DNA of 36,012 nucleotides from Candidatus Zhuqueibacterota bacterium (GCA_016934825.1 JAFGSB010000017.1:1-36012), one strand, 5' to 3'. Counted from the first letter of the stretch, positions 15,893-25,489 are shown. Made by a program: numbers and translations. Notes: generated by a model from the sequence alone, not told the origin.

Positions 15893-16674
15893 CTGCCCCT
15901 CCATCTTGAAGATTCAATAGAAACAAATGACAGGAATAATCCCATAGTAATAAAACTCAAATAAAAAATGATATGCTTTGTGTCAAGAACACCTTTGGCA
16001 AAATCATCAAAATGTTCGATCAATGAAAAATTTGATAAAACTTTACCGACTGCCGGGCTGACAAAGCCGGACACCCAGCCGATAGCCCAGAAAATAAGGA
16101 TGAATGTGACGGTACTGATTGCGGCAACAATCTGATTGTCCGTCAACGTCGAAAAAAAGACCCCGAATGATATATAAGACAATCCTAATAAAAACAAACC
16201 AAGATAACCCGTCAAAACCGGACCCAATTCCGGGTTGCCATAAATAAATAATAGAATAATATAAATAAACGTGGATGCAAGCATAATCAGGAACAGCAGA
16301 CCGCCAGCCGTAAACTTTCCGAATATACTCTGAAAATTAGTCAAGGGCGACGTTGACAACAATTCAATGGTTCCTGATCTTTTCTCATCGGAATACAAAC
16401 GCATTGTAACCAGGGGCAGGAAAAACAACGCGAATAAACTCATATTATGTAAAATCGGCCGAATTGCCATTAAATTCACATTAAGTTTTGGTGGAGCCAT
16501 ACGATAATATTGGGCCTGCATATCGGCTCGCATACACATTTGTACAAAATTAGAAATGATCAGATAAAAGAATACTCCTGATAATAATAAAAATAATCCA
16601 ATTACGACGTAGGCTATCGGAGAGGAGAAATATGATTTTAGTTCTCGCTCAACTATTGCTAAATAGTTTCTCAT
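15889..16674 (-). CDS. ABC-2 type permease, GldF-like
   Basis: The 261-residue protein has six predicted membrane helices and the typical ABC-2 opening RNYLAIVERELKSYFSSPIAYV, where a cytoplasmic helix precedes the first membrane segment. The motif YSDEKRSGTIELLSTSPLT, in the loop before the third helix, is characteristic of GldF / NosY-like permeases. It should pair with the ATPase encoded directly upstream, with which it shares a 4-base ATGA overlap, and with the GldG-like protein downstream. The substrate cannot be read from the sequence. Confidence 0.87.
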   Translation of the reverse strand: MRNYLAIVERELKSYFSSPIAYVVIGLFLLLSGVFFYLIISNFVQMCMRADMQAQYYRMAPPKLNVNLMAIRPILHNMSLFALFFLPLVTMRLYSDEKRSGTIELLSTSPLTNFQSIFGKFTAGGLLFLIMLASTFIYIILLFIYGNPELGPVLTGYLGLFLLGLSYISFGVFFSTLTDNQIVAAISTVTFILIFWAIGWVSGFVSPAVGKVLSNFSLIEHFDDFAKGVLDTKHIIFYLSFITMGLFLSFVSIESSRWRGR

Positions 16675-17621
16675 TGTACCGGCCCCTCCTCTTTTGTCGT
16701 TAAATGTAAAAAGACATCTTCCAAACTCATGTCTCTTGATTTCATTTCATACAAGGACCATCCTTTCTCTACAATTGCTTTTGCGATGATCGGACGGATT
16801 TCATCCTTACCCTTACTTTCAATAATCAGAGTAGAAGAATCATTATTGACATTTTCTTTAGCCGTAACGGATTCGACACCTTTAATTTTTAACAGATTCT
16901 CCTTAATTTCCTTTACAGGCCCGCCAATGGACAGGGTTAATTGTTGAGAGCCCGATAGGTTTTTGGTTAAATTTTCCGGAGTATCTTCCGCAACCACTTT
17001 ACCCTTATCAATAATGACAACACGCTCACATGTCATACTCACTTCGGGCAAAATATGTGTACTGAGAATAATAGTATGATCTCCGGCCAATCCTTTTATT
17101 AGTTCACGTACTTCAATGATCTGTTTGGGATCAAGCCCCACAGTGGGTTCATCAAGTACCAATACCTCAGGATTATGAACAATAGCCTGAGCAAGCCCTA
17201 CACGCTGCTTATAACCCTTGGACAAGTGTTTAATGACCCGTGTTTTAACATCCGTAATCGCTGTTTTTTCCATGGCCTCGCCCACGGCAGTAGACATATT
17301 TTTTGATTCAATGCCTTTAATCTTAGCCACAAAATTCAAATAATCACGAACCCGCATTTCCTGATACAAAGGGGGATTTTCAGGCAAATAACCAATTCGT
17401 TTCCTTACCTCCATAGACTGTTCGTGCACGTCAAATCCGGCGATGGTTGCGGTACCGGATGTGGCGGGTAAATAGGTTGTTAAAACCCGCATCGTTGTGG
17501 TTTTACCAGCGGCATTAGGGCCTAAAAAGCCTATAATTTCTCCTTTTTCAACTTGAAAAGAGATATCAGTCACCGCAGCAACCTGACCGAAATAGCGGGT
17601 TACCTGCTTCACATCGATCAT
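16671..17621 (-). CDS. ABC transporter ATP-binding protein, GldA-like
   Basis: From ATG 17621 the protein has 316 residues. AGGAGG lies 7 bases before this codon, whereas the in-frame ATG at 17639 has no such site, so I prefer 17621. Motifs in order are Walker A GPNAAGKTT (about 34-42, Ala in place of the usual second Gly), the Q-loop region around YLPENPPLY, the signature LSKGYKQR (about 133-140), Walker B VLVLDEPT (153-160) and the H-loop STH. A C-terminal domain of about 80 residues follows, as in GldA/CcmA-type exporters. It powers the permease encoded next and is the first gene of the cassette. Confidence 0.92.
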   Translation of the reverse strand: MIDVKQVTRYFGQVAAVTDISFQVEKGEIIGFLGPNAAGKTTTMRVLTTYLPATSGTATIAGFDVHEQSMEVRKRIGYLPENPPLYQEMRVRDYLNFVAKIKGIESKNMSTAVGEAMEKTAITDVKTRVIKHLSKGYKQRVGLAQAIVHNPEVLVLDEPTVGLDPKQIIEVRELIKGLAGDHTIILSTHILPEVSMTCERVVIIDKGKVVAEDTPENLTKNLSGSQQLTLSIGGPVKEIKENLLKIKGVESVTAKENVNNDSSTLIIESKGKDEIRPIIAKAIVEKGWSLYEMKSRDMSLEDVFLHLTTKEEGPVQ

Positions 17622-17656
17622 AGCAGATCCTCCTTTCAATTAATCGATTCGATGTA

Positions 17657-17683
17657 ATTCTATCTCGTTAAACATAACTTCAA
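17657..17683 (-). promoter_or_regulatory. weak promoter candidate before the ABC cassette
   Basis: On the minus strand TTGAAG (complement of 17678-17683) and TAGAAT (complement of 17657-17662) are separated by 15 bases, shorter than ideal. It lies in the 85-base gap between rpsO and the ABC ATPase and could give the cassette its own transcription. Confidence 0.25.
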
Positions 17684-17706
17684 CGATAAAGAACAAATAA
17701 AGTTCC

Positions 17707-17976
17707 TTAACGTCTAATGCCAAGTTTTTTAATAAGATTGCGGTATTTTTCTATTTCTTTATTTTTCAAGTAATCCAAAAGTCTTCGCCGTTTACCTACC
17801 ATTTTCAGCAGTCCACGACGAGAATGATGATCTTTTGAATGCGTTTGAAAGTGTTTGGTTAAATCGTTTATTCTTGCAGTTAAAATAGCAATTTGGGCTT
17901 CTGTATTGCCCGTATCAGCGCTATTTTCGCCGAATTCTTCCACCAGTTTTTGTTTCTGCTCTTTGGTAATTGGCAT
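17707..17976 (-). CDS. rpsO: 30S ribosomal protein S15
   Basis: The 89-residue protein is the normal size for S15. It has [16 protein letters not shown] at the start, the [15 protein letters not shown] helix, [19 protein letters not shown] with the rRNA-binding loop, and the basic end [10 protein letters not shown]...[13 protein letters not shown]15 binds 16S rRNA early in assembly of the small-subunit platform. GGAGG with 5 bases spacing precedes the ATG. It follows ribF by about 20 bases and is followed by the ABC cassette rather than by pnp. Confidence 0.98.
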   Translation of the reverse strand: MPITKEQKQKLVEEFGENSADTGNTEAQIAILTARINDLTKHFQTHSKDHHSRRGLLKMVGKRRRLLDYLKNKEIEKYRNLIKKLGIRR

Positions 17977-17998
17977 TAAATCCTCCGAAATAATTTAA

Positions 17999-18934
17999 TT
18001 ATATTCGATTCAAAATTTTCATTGCGTCATTTTTATCTGATTGTATTTGCGGAACAAGCTCGGATTTTGTTTTAAATTTTTTGTCCTCGCGAATAAAATG
18101 TGTAAAATATAATTCAACCTCTTTATTATAAATTTCTTTATCAAATTTATCTATATGAACTTCGATCACTTTTTGATTTAAATTAAAAGTCGGGCGTGGC
18201 CCAATATAAGTTACCGAATTAAATACTTTGTTATTTATCTTAATTTTGGTGGCGTATACACCCTCTTTGGGAATCAGCTTGTATTGCGAATAAGACCGGA
18301 TGTTGGCGGTCGGGAAACCCAATTCACGGCCGCGGCCGTCGCCTTTAACAACCTGGCCGCGTATAGAATAATTTCTACCGATAATTTCATTCGCTTTTTG
18401 TATTTCACCATTAAACAATAAATTTCTTATTTTGGTACTGCTTACAATTTCATTATTTACACGGATTGGATCGATCGCATCGACTTCAAAATTATACTTC
18501 TTACCCAGTTCTACCAGCAGGTTAAAATCACCCTTCCTGTCTTTACCAAATGAATGATCATGCCCGATCACAATTTGTTTCATATTTAACTTGTTGATTA
18601 AAATATTTTGTACAAATTCCTCCGCCGTCATGGAAGCAAATGAACCGGTGAAATTTGTAATCACCAGTCTTTCCAATCCAATAGATGCCAGGACATCAAT
18701 TTTTTCTTCTATTGTAGTCAGCAAAGCAAGAGGCGTTGGCCCTCTTTTGCCAATTACAAGGCCCGGGTGTGGTTCAAAAGTGACCAATGTGGATTTGGCT
18801 TTACTCTTTTTTACCCGCAGTACAAGTTCTTTAATAATTTCAATATGTCCCAGATGAATACCATCAAACGTGCCGACTGTCAAAATACTATCGGATTTCG
18901 GATATATATTATTAAAATCCCAAAATGTTTCCAA
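17999..18934 (-). CDS. ribF: bifunctional riboflavin kinase / FAD synthetase
   Basis: The N-terminal FAD synthetase domain carries GTFDGIHLGH (residues 21-30), a nucleotidyl-transferase HxGH motif, and later IGHDHSFGKDRKGD and SSTKIRNLL. The C-terminal riboflavin kinase domain (about 185-305) starts at GQVVKGDGRGRELGFPTANI and includes GVYAT. It converts riboflavin to FMN and then FAD. The start is a TTG at 18934. No ATG exists upstream of the essential GTFDG motif, and GGA lies about 10 bases before it. It lies 17 bases after truB, a usual neighbour. Confidence 0.96.
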   Translation of the reverse strand: METFWDFNNIYPKSDSILTVGTFDGIHLGHIEIIKELVLRVKKSKAKSTLVTFEPHPGLVIGKRGPTPLALLTTIEEKIDVLASIGLERLVITNFTGSFASMTAEEFVQNILINKLNMKQIVIGHDHSFGKDRKGDFNLLVELGKKYNFEVDAIDPIRVNNEIVSSTKIRNLLFNGEIQKANEIIGRNYSIRGQVVKGDGRGRELGFPTANIRSYSQYKLIPKEGVYATKIKINNKVFNSVTYIGPRPTFNLNQKVIEVHIDKFDKEIYNKEVELYFTHFIREDKKFKTKSELVPQIQSDKNDAMKILNRI

Positions 18935-18951
18935 AACTATCTATTCCAGTT

Positions 18952-19641
18952 TTAATTTTTTTCAGGTAAAAGATCAAATATTTCATTTATTTCTACTGAT
19001 GATTGAATGTTATAGGAACCGATTCGTAGCCGAGTTAATGTCTGCACATAGCCAACGGTTCCAAGGTTCAACGCAATATCACGCGCCAGGGAACGTATAT
19101 AAGTACCTTTTGAACAAATTACATGTAATGACAGGAAATTTTCGCGTAGAACTTTTAAATCCAATTTGTACAGATTTATTTTTCTCGTTTTTAAATTTAC
19201 CTCTCCGCCTTTTCTGGCTTTGTGATAGGCCCGTATCCCATTATCTTTGAGAGCGGAAAAAGCCGGGGGAATTTGTTCGATTACTCCTGTAAATTTTTCC
19301 TTTATCTTTTTGATATCATTATCAGTTATTATAGGAACATCAGAAGTATTAATAATTTGACCCGGCAAATCCAATGAATCGGTCTCAAAACCCAGTCGAA
19401 TTGTGGCGTTATATTCCTTTTCTTCATTCATTAAATCTGCAACTCTTTTGGTAGCCTTTCCGACACAAACAAGTAAAACACCATCCGCAAATGGGTCCAG
19501 GGTTCCGGCGTGCCCTATTTTTAAACCATGATATCTATGTTTAACAAAACGTATAACATCAAATGATGTCCAGCCAATGGGTTTTCGAATATTGAGTACT
19601 AAATCCGGTCTTTCATTTAATACATCCATTGAAAAATACAC
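18952..19641 (-). CDS. truB: tRNA pseudouridine(55) synthase
   Basis: The catalytic motif GHAGTLDPFADGVL holds the nucleophile Asp (about residue 49). The N-terminal KPIGWTSFDVIRFVK, the central IPPAFSALKDNGIRAYHKAR and the late CSKGTYIRSLARDIALNLG motifs all fit TruB, which makes the T-loop pseudouridine in tRNA. At 229 residues it lacks the C-terminal PUA-type domain of longer TruB proteins. The GTG at 19641 overlaps the last base of the rbfA stop (TAGTG), so translation is probably coupled. An ATG at 19629 is the alternative start. Confidence 0.96.
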   Translation of the reverse strand: MYFSMDVLNERPDLVLNIRKPIGWTSFDVIRFVKHRYHGLKIGHAGTLDPFADGVLLVCVGKATKRVADLMNEEKEYNATIRLGFETDSLDLPGQIINTSDVPIITDNDIKKIKEKFTGVIEQIPPAFSALKDNGIRAYHKARKGGEVNLKTRKINLYKLDLKVLRENFLSLHVICSKGTYIRSLARDIALNLGTVGYVQTLTRLRIGSYNIQSSVEINEIFDLLPEKN

Positions 19642-20006
19642 TAAATCTCTTTAGTTGAATCTTCCTGTTTAATCCTGTGAAGCAACAATTCGATATGTTC
19701 CGCATATTCAGCCGAATCATCATAGAAAAAATCAATGGTCGGAACAAACCTTATTTTGATCCGATGTCCTAATTCGCCGCGAATAAAACCTTTTGCTTTC
19801 TCGAGAGCCTCTTTTACTTTATCTCTTTTCTCGGTATCTCCCAATACGCTATAGTATATTTTCGCGTGGCGAACATCTTCCGATACTCTTACTTTGGTTA
19901 TTGTAATAAAACCGGATTGTGTGACATGTAATTCCTGCAAAATAATCCGGCTGATTTCTTCTTTTAAAAGTGCTGCCACTCTATCGGATCGTTTATAATG
20001 TTTCAT
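19641..20006 (-). CDS. rbfA: ribosome-binding factor A
   Basis: The 121-residue protein fits RbfA: the N-terminal RSDRVAALLKEEISRIIL helix, then TITKVRVSEDVRHAKIYYSVLGD and the KH-like C-terminal part KIRFVPTIDFFYDDS. RbfA helps mature the 16S rRNA 5' end and aids growth in the cold. Its stop overlaps the truB start by one base. No clear Shine-Dalgarno precedes the ATG. Confidence 0.95.
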   Translation of the reverse strand: MKHYKRSDRVAALLKEEISRIILQELHVTQSGFITITKVRVSEDVRHAKIYYSVLGDTEKRDKVKEALEKAKGFIRGELGHRIKIRFVPTIDFFYDDSAEYAEHIELLLHRIKQEDSTKEI

Positions 20007-20014
20007 AGGTTAAC

Positions 20015-20296
20015 TTATATAATTTCAAATTGTTGATCGATTATCTCGACCTCATCGTAATTATCAATAAAATTTAAGATCTTTGTTAATGCCTGTTCTA
20101 AAATTTTTTTTTCATTTGCCACCATTGCCAATCCCAAAGTAGCGCGCTGCCATTTATCATTATTGTCAACCTCGGCGATAGATACATTAAATTTATTTTT
20201 AATACGATCTTTAATACTGTTTAACACAAATCGTTTGGCTTTCAGGGAATCGCTGTGCCCGATAAACAAATCTATTTGTAACAATCCAACAAGCAT
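20015..20296 (-). CDS. DUF503 / YlxP-like small protein
   Basis: This 93-residue protein has the DUF503 pattern: LLQIDLFIGHSDSLKAKR at the start, SIKDRIKNKFNVSIAEVD and the block WQRATLGLAMVA. YlxP-like proteins lie between infB and rbfA in many bacteria, as here, and have been linked to ribosome maturation, but their exact role is not settled. It is 8 bases before rbfA and 19 bases after infB. Confidence 0.9.
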   Translation of the reverse strand: MLVGLLQIDLFIGHSDSLKAKRFVLNSIKDRIKNKFNVSIAEVDNNDKWQRATLGLAMVANEKKILEQALTKILNFIDNYDEVEIIDQQFEII

Positions 20297-20315
20297 AATG
20301 AAAATGACTTTTAAT

Positions 20316-22934
20316 TTACAAAGAACGTTTGGTTTCCTTTAATTCATAAATTTCAATAATATCATTGACTTTAATATCATCATATCCTTCAACACCAATA
20401 CCGCATTCAAATCCGGCATTAACTTCTTTGGTATCTTCCTTAAATCGTTTTAAAGAGGATATTTTGCCGTCATGGACCAATCTGTCATCACGGTATAATT
20501 TAATTTTATTGTTGCGGTTTACTTTACCCGAAACCACATAGCATCCGGCTATGGTGCCAATTTTAGGTACTTTGAAGGTTTGCCTGACTTCAACAGTCCC
20601 GACAATTTCCTCGGTAATAGTCGGTTCGAGGAATCCTTCCAGAGCTGATTTGACATCATCTAATATATCATAAATAACTTCGTAAGATCGAATATCCACT
20701 TTTTCCCTGCCCGCCAGTTCACGCGCTTTGGTAGTTGGCCGAACGTTAAAGCCGATGATAATTGCACCGGAAGCGGAAGCCAACAAGACATCCGATTCGG
20801 AAATCGCGCCGACATTTTTATGAATGACATTAACCGACACTTCATCGGTTGACAGTTTCAATAAAGAATCGGTAATGGCTTCAATCGATCCGTCGACGTC
20901 AGCTTTGATAACAACGGATAACTGCTGAACCTGGCCTTTTTTGATTTGTTTTGAAATTTCATCCAGAGTTCGCGGCCGGTTTCGCCAGTGTTCATGTTCA
21001 CGATTCAATAATTGACGTTTTTGGCTGATTTCTTTGGTATCCTTTTCAGTATCTAACACCAGGAATGAATCACCGGCCTGCGGGAGCCCGTCACAGCCGA
21101 GTACCTGTACGGGAACCGACGGTCCGGCGGATTTCACACGTTTACCCCGCTCATCGAGCATGGATCGAACTTTACCGCTGTAGGAACCGGCAATAAAGGG
21201 ATCACCGGTATGCAGGGTTCCATTTTGTACCAGTACCGAGGATACAACTCCCTTGCCTTTGTCAAGTCTGGATTCGATAACAACTCCCTTGGCTTTACGA
21301 TCGGGATTGGCTTTCAAATCCAGAATTTCGGCCTCCAAGAGGATCATTTCAAGTAATTGATCGACCGCCTGACCGGTTTTGGCAGATATTTCAACACTCT
21401 GATATTTCCCACCCCACTGTTCTACCAGAACATTATGCTCGGACAGTTGTTTTCGAATTATATCAGGATTTGCATTGGGCTTGTCAATTTTATTTATTGC
21501 CACAATTATGGGGACGCCGGCGGCTTTGGCATGACTGATCGCCTCGATTGTCTGCGGCCGCACATTATCATCAGCGGCAACAACAAGGATGACAATATCG
21601 GTAACCTGCGCGCCGCGTGCCCGCATGGCGGTAAATGCTTCGTGACCGGGTGTATCCAGAAATGTAACGGCTTTCCCGTCCAGTTTAACCTCATAGGCGC
21701 CGATATGCTGAGTGATTCCGCCCGATTCTCCGGCAATAATATTACTTTTGCGGAAATAATCCAATAGCGATGTTTTACCATGATCAACATGACCCATGAT
21801 GGTAACAACGGGTGGACGGCTGGATAAACTCTTTTCATCATCTTTTTCATCCATCAGCTCTAATATATCTTCACCGAATTCGGACAGTGCCTCGATCTCA
21901 TATCCGTATTCGGAAGCCAGCAAAGTAATGGAATCCATATCGAGACGTTGGTTAATTGAAACCATCATCCCCTGTTCCATACTTTTCTTAATAACTTCCG
22001 AAGCTTCTATATCCATCAATTTTGCAAGTTCATTTAACGACATAAATTCACTAACGCGGATAACCGGAATTTCTTCAACCATCTCTTCAGAATCGACCTG
22101 CACACGTCGTCTTTTCTTTTTTGAACGCGCTGTATCTTCAATTGAGGCAAGAGTCTGACGAATATTCTCCTGAATTTCCTCTTCATCAAATACCGGTTTG
22201 CGTTTTTTCTTTCTTTTGGATTTTTTCTTAAGAGCAAGACCCTTTTCATCCGATATTTTTTCCTTTTCGGCGCCTTTTAATTTGACGTACTCTTTCCGTT
22301 TTTTCCTTCTATGGGTTTCGGTTTCTTCTCCAAAAACGGCCTTTCCTTCTGCCTTCTCTTTAGTAACCGCTTCTTCAACATGATGCGGTTTCTTCGGTTT
22401 CTCCCTTTTGCGGAATGGTTTGGTCGTCTCCGGTTTGACTTCTTCTTTGGGTTTGGCGCGCGTTTCTGTCGCTTCCGGGGGTATTTCTACAATTCTCAGT
22501 TTTTTTCGCGGACGTTTGGATTTAACCTGTTCCTGTTCGGGAACTACCGGAAGCTGTTCAATTTTCTTTTCTTCAGCAGGTTTCACTTCGGGAGTAACAA
22601 CGGCAGCTCTTTTTTGTTGGAGTTTTGGCTTTTCTTCGGCCAATTCCCGCGCAAAACGAATTCTGCGTTCTAAATTCTCCTTGGCCTCTAATGTCTTCTT
22701 TTGCTCAATTGCCTGTTTATCCCGTAACTTTTTCCTGAATTCATATTCTTCATCCACTTTTTCCGGGACAGACTTTTCCCTGTACTTTTCCTCTGCTTGC
22801 TGATAGGCTTCATCTGTCAGGGGACTCATATGATTTCGAATATCATAATTCAGGCCTGTAAGAAAAGCAATTAAGGCTTCATTTGAAATATTGAATTCTC
22901 TCGCAACCTGAAAAACTCTTTTTTTAACAGCCAA
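20316..22934 (-). CDS. infB: translation initiation factor IF-2
   Basis: The protein has an IF2-N motif near its start ([20 protein letters not shown]), a long charged linker rich in Lys and Glu (about residues 60-290), a second N-terminal module ([20 protein letters not shown]), then the GTPase domain with [16 protein letters not shown] and NKIDKP, and finally the domains that bind initiator tRNA. I place the start at TTG 22934, giving 872 residues, because GGGAG lies 8 bases upstream. An in-frame TTG at 22949 would add five residues but overlaps that site. It follows nusA by about 45 bases, the usual order. Confidence 0.97.
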   Translation of the reverse strand: MAVKKRVFQVAREFNISNEALIAFLTGLNYDIRNHMSPLTDEAYQQAEEKYREKSVPEKVDEEYEFRKKLRDKQAIEQKKTLEAKENLERRIRFARELAEEKPKLQQKRAAVVTPEVKPAEEKKIEQLPVVPEQEQVKSKRPRKKLRIVEIPPEATETRAKPKEEVKPETTKPFRKREKPKKPHHVEEAVTKEKAEGKAVFGEETETHRRKKRKEYVKLKGAEKEKISDEKGLALKKKSKRKKKRKPVFDEEEIQENIRQTLASIEDTARSKKKRRRVQVDSEEMVEEIPVIRVSEFMSLNELAKLMDIEASEVIKKSMEQGMMVSINQRLDMDSITLLASEYGYEIEALSEFGEDILELMDEKDDEKSLSSRPPVVTIMGHVDHGKTSLLDYFRKSNIIAGESGGITQHIGAYEVKLDGKAVTFLDTPGHEAFTAMRARGAQVTDIVILVVAADDNVRPQTIEAISHAKAAGVPIIVAINKIDKPNANPDIIRKQLSEHNVLVEQWGGKYQSVEISAKTGQAVDQLLEMILLEAEILDLKANPDRKAKGVVIESRLDKGKGVVSSVLVQNGTLHTGDPFIAGSYSGKVRSMLDERGKRVKSAGPSVPVQVLGCDGLPQAGDSFLVLDTEKDTKEISQKRQLLNREHEHWRNRPRTLDEISKQIKKGQVQQLSVVIKADVDGSIEAITDSLLKLSTDEVSVNVIHKNVGAISESDVLLASASGAIIIGFNVRPTTKARELAGREKVDIRSYEVIYDILDDVKSALEGFLEPTITEEIVGTVEVRQTFKVPKIGTIAGCYVVSGKVNRNNKIKLYRDDRLVHDGKISSLKRFKEDTKEVNAGFECGIGVEGYDDIKVNDIIEIYELKETKRSL

Positions 22935-22981
22935 AAAATTAACTCCCAACTTTTTTATGGCAAATAATAATTAATAATTTT

Positions 22982-24238
22982 TTATGAACTTGCATTTTCA
23001 TCAGTGGATATTTCCAGAGATTCCTTGATCTTTTCCGCCGTTTTCTGGCCGATACCAGGCAATTCTACCAATTCTTCAATATCCGCTTCAACAACATCTC
23101 TTATTGTCTCAAAACCTCCTAATAATAATGTATTTTTAAGTTTACCCGAAATACCCTCGGCTTCCGATAAAGGTAAATCAAGACCGCTTTCGGATTCAAT
23201 AATATCCTTATATTCTTCTTCGCGAACAGTTTGAATGTCATAGCCGGTAATTTTTGAAGCAAGACGTCTGTTCTGTCCGCCTTTGCCGATTGCCAATGAA
23301 ATTTGTTCATCACTCAGGACCGCGATAACTTTATGTCCTTCTTCATCAATAATAATACGTTTTGGTTTTGCCGGGCTGAGCGCACGGGTGATGAATATTT
23401 CCGGCTCGCTGCTCCAGTTAATAATGTCAATTTTCTCATTATTCAGTTCCTTGACGATTGCCTGAATTCTCATACCTTTCATACCGACACAAGCGCCAAC
23501 CGCATCAATTCGCTTATCATTGGAATATACGGCTATTTTGGTCCGTTCGCCGGCTTCCCGGTTAATTGCCTTTATCTCGATAATTCCTTCATAAATTTCC
23601 GGTACTTCGAGTTCGAATAATCGGGTCAGGAACATGGCATCGGCTCTGGAAACAATAATTTCAGGGCCACGTGAAGACTTGTTAACAGCTTTAATAACGG
23701 CTCTTATCGATTCGCCGCGGCGATATTTTTCATTGGGTATTTGCTCGGACTTTGGCAGGATCACTTCCGTATTTTCAGCGATTAAAAATATTTCGTCACG
23801 GTTCAGTTGTCTGATCTCGCCGCTCAATACTTCGCCAACACGGTTTTTAAATTCATCGTAAATAAGCTCTTTTTCAACTTCTTTAATGCGTTGGTTCAGA
23901 TTTTGTTTTGCGGAAATGATCAGCCGCCTGCCAAATGTTGACGGGTCAATAATTTCCAGAAATTCATCACCCAGTTCAAGGTCAGGTTCGGCTTTTTGAG
24001 CGGTCTCCAGATCAATTTCAGTGACTTCATCCGTAACCTGCTCGACGATGGTTTTACTTTGATAAATTTCAATTTCACCTTTTTCCATATTTACAAAAAC
24101 ATCAAAGTTATCCGAGGTTCCGAATTTCTTTTTAATCATCGACAGGAAAATTTCTTCCATAATTTTGGTTAAAACTTCCTTTTCAACATTTTTTTCTTTT
24201 ATTAAAGCACCAAAAGCTGTAACAATTTCACTTTTCAT
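22982..24238 (-). CDS. nusA: transcription termination/antitermination factor NusA
   Basis: The 418-residue protein has the N-terminal RNA-polymerase-binding domain, an S1 domain (about 135-200), two KH domains including VGACVGMKGMRIQAIVKELN and ISLAIGKGGQNRRLASKITG, and a C-terminal helix-hairpin-helix (ELVELPGIGQKTAEKIKESL). It binds RNA polymerase and modulates pausing and termination. The C-terminal part is shorter than the two acidic repeats of E. coli NusA. In E. coli NusA regulates its own operon by termination in the leader, which matters here because a terminator-like hairpin lies at the head of this operon. Confidence 0.97.
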   Translation of the reverse strand: MKSEIVTAFGALIKEKNVEKEVLTKIMEEIFLSMIKKKFGTSDNFDVFVNMEKGEIEIYQSKTIVEQVTDEVTEIDLETAQKAEPDLELGDEFLEIIDPSTFGRRLIISAKQNLNQRIKEVEKELIYDEFKNRVGEVLSGEIRQLNRDEIFLIAENTEVILPKSEQIPNEKYRRGESIRAVIKAVNKSSRGPEIIVSRADAMFLTRLFELEVPEIYEGIIEIKAINREAGERTKIAVYSNDKRIDAVGACVGMKGMRIQAIVKELNNEKIDIINWSSEPEIFITRALSPAKPKRIIIDEEGHKVIAVLSDEQISLAIGKGGQNRRLASKITGYDIQTVREEEYKDIIESESGLDLPLSEAEGISGKLKNTLLLGGFETIRDVVEADIEELVELPGIGQKTAEKIKESLEISTDENASS

Positions 24239-24261
24239 GTTTTATACCTGTTAAGTATTGA

Positions 24262-24726
24262 CTAAAATTCAACAAAAATTTTAGCTGATTGTAAATTGAC
24301 AAGTTCAAATGTGATAATTTCCTCATCCTCATTTAGTAAATATATGTTATTTTCTTTGACCTCGTTGATCCTGCCTGTTATTTCTTTCTCCTGTCCCTCA
24401 ATCTTTATAATGGCCTTGACTTTTTCGCCGGTATTCCGCTCAAAATCCCTGGCGGATTTTAAAGGACGATCAAGGCCGGGTGATGATACTTCAAGAGTAT
24501 ATCTACCTGTAATTATGTCATCACGATCAAGTAAATCCGATATCATTCGGCTGACCCTGACACATCGGTCTAATGTTATTCCACCTTCTTCATGTACGTA
24601 TACCCGTAACACTTTTTTCCGGTTATTTCCCTGCAACAAAATATCAACAAGTTCAATTCCCAGTTCATCCAATACGGATAGAACTATTGTTTTTATTTTT
24701 TCTATATCATTCACTTTTATTACCAT
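24262..24726 (-). CDS. rimP: ribosome maturation factor RimP
   Basis: The 154-residue protein shows the RimP blocks: IELVDILLQGNNRKKVLRVYVHEEGGITLDRC, then VSRMISDLLD and the diagnostic EVSSPGLDRPLKSARDF. RimP helps 30S subunit assembly. It is the first gene of the nusA-infB block. There is no Shine-Dalgarno sequence. The start codon is only 7 bases from the T-run of a strong hairpin, and the promoter lies just beyond it, so the mRNA leader is almost nothing but that hairpin. Confidence 0.95.
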   Translation of the reverse strand: MVIKVNDIEKIKTIVLSVLDELGIELVDILLQGNNRKKVLRVYVHEEGGITLDRCVRVSRMISDLLDRDDIITGRYTLEVSSPGLDRPLKSARDFERNTGEKVKAIIKIEGQEKEITGRINEVKENNIYLLNEDEEIITFELVNLQSAKIFVEF

Positions 24727-24733
24727 TTACAAC

Positions 24734-24760
24734 AAAAAAGTGGGCCCATTGGGCCCACTT
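24734..24760 (-). terminator. terminator-like hairpin abutting the rimP start
   Basis: On the minus strand AAGTGGGCCCA and TGGGCCCACTT form a GC-rich 11-base inverted repeat followed by six T (complement of 24734-24739), a textbook intrinsic terminator. It closes the TPR gene 60 bases upstream. The rimP promoter lies before it, so it is also the 5' leader of the rimP transcript and may act as an attenuator. Confidence 0.8.
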
Positions 24761-24768
24761 AATTAAAC

Positions 24769-24797
24769 AATATAGCAAATTAACCAAGAAAATGCAA
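24769..24797 (-). promoter_or_regulatory. promoter TTGCAT-N17-TATATT for the rimP-nusA-infB cluster
   Basis: On the minus strand TTGCAT (complement of 24792-24797) and TATATT (complement of 24769-24774) are 17 bases apart. Transcription would start at about 24762, right at the foot of the hairpin. The two boxes are the same as those of the TPR-gene promoter at 25538-25566. Confidence 0.6.
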
Positions 24798-24820
24798 GAA
24801 TTTTCTATTTTAAATCAGTC

Positions 24821-25489
24821 TTAAATCATGGCTTTTAATAAGATAGCTTCATCTTTTTCTTTAGATTCCGGATATTGCTCAATTATTTTATCCAAAAGCG
24901 CTTTCGCTTTTTCAGAATTTTGGGCCAGGTTATAGCATCGTGCCGCTTTTACCAGATAAGTAGGGGCCTTGAAAGTTTTTGTAAATTTGTCAGCGGTTTT
25001 TTCATACTGATTGGCCGCCTGAATATAATCGCCTTGCTGCTCATAACAGGCCGCAATACCTGCCATAGCCGAAGATTTGATCAATTCATCGCCACTGAAA
25101 CTTGATGAAAATTTTTTAAAATTTTTCAATGCGTTTTCATAGTCACCATTTTTGAAAAAACTGTTTGCCAGGTAATATAGAGCAAGTTTTCCGCTTCTTG
25201 TATTACCATAATTTTCAACGATATCGTTAAGTAATGGCAGCGCTTTTTGTATATCATTTTCCTGAAATGCACTGACTGCCCTGGCTAATTCAACACTGGC
25301 GGCCGATTCGGATTTTATTTTAGAGTTGTTATATAAAAATGCCGCAGCGATTATAATAACTATGGCTGCAGCGCTTATGAATATAGTTTTTGAATTTTCG
25401 TTGATCCACGTTTGCGCTTTAAAATAAAACGTGACCAGCTTATCCTCTTTTAGAGTTTTTTTGGTTATCCGCTTTCTTGGTTTAAGCAT
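24821..25489 (-). CDS. membrane-anchored TPR protein
   Basis: After a basic N terminus, one membrane helix (about residues 35-54, IFISAAAIVIIIAAAFLYNN) anchors a ~165-residue helical domain of tetratricopeptide repeats: KLALYYLANSFFKNGDYENALKNF, AGIAACYEQQGDYIQAANQYEK and KAARCYNLAQNSEKAKALLDK. The layout resembles YfgM and the BamD/YbgF-like helper proteins, so a role in envelope protein handling is plausible but not shown. AGGA five bases before the ATG and a good promoter (25538-25566) support independent expression. A terminator 60 bases downstream separates it from rimP. Confidence 0.8.
   Translation of the reverse strand: MLKPRKRITKKTLKEDKLVTFYFKAQTWINENSKTIFISAAAIVIIIAAAFLYNNSKIKSESAASVELARAVSAFQENDIQKALPLLNDIVENYGNTRSGKLALYYLANSFFKNGDYENALKNFKKFSSSFSGDELIKSSAMAGIAACYEQQGDYIQAANQYEKTADKFTKTFKAPTYLVKAARCYNLAQNSEKAKALLDKIIEQYPESKEKDEAILLKAMI

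Noticed and set aside
17622-17639. Upstream ATG for the ABC ATPase
   Set aside because: The AGGAGG lies between this ATG and the one at 17621, so the shorter start is favoured.
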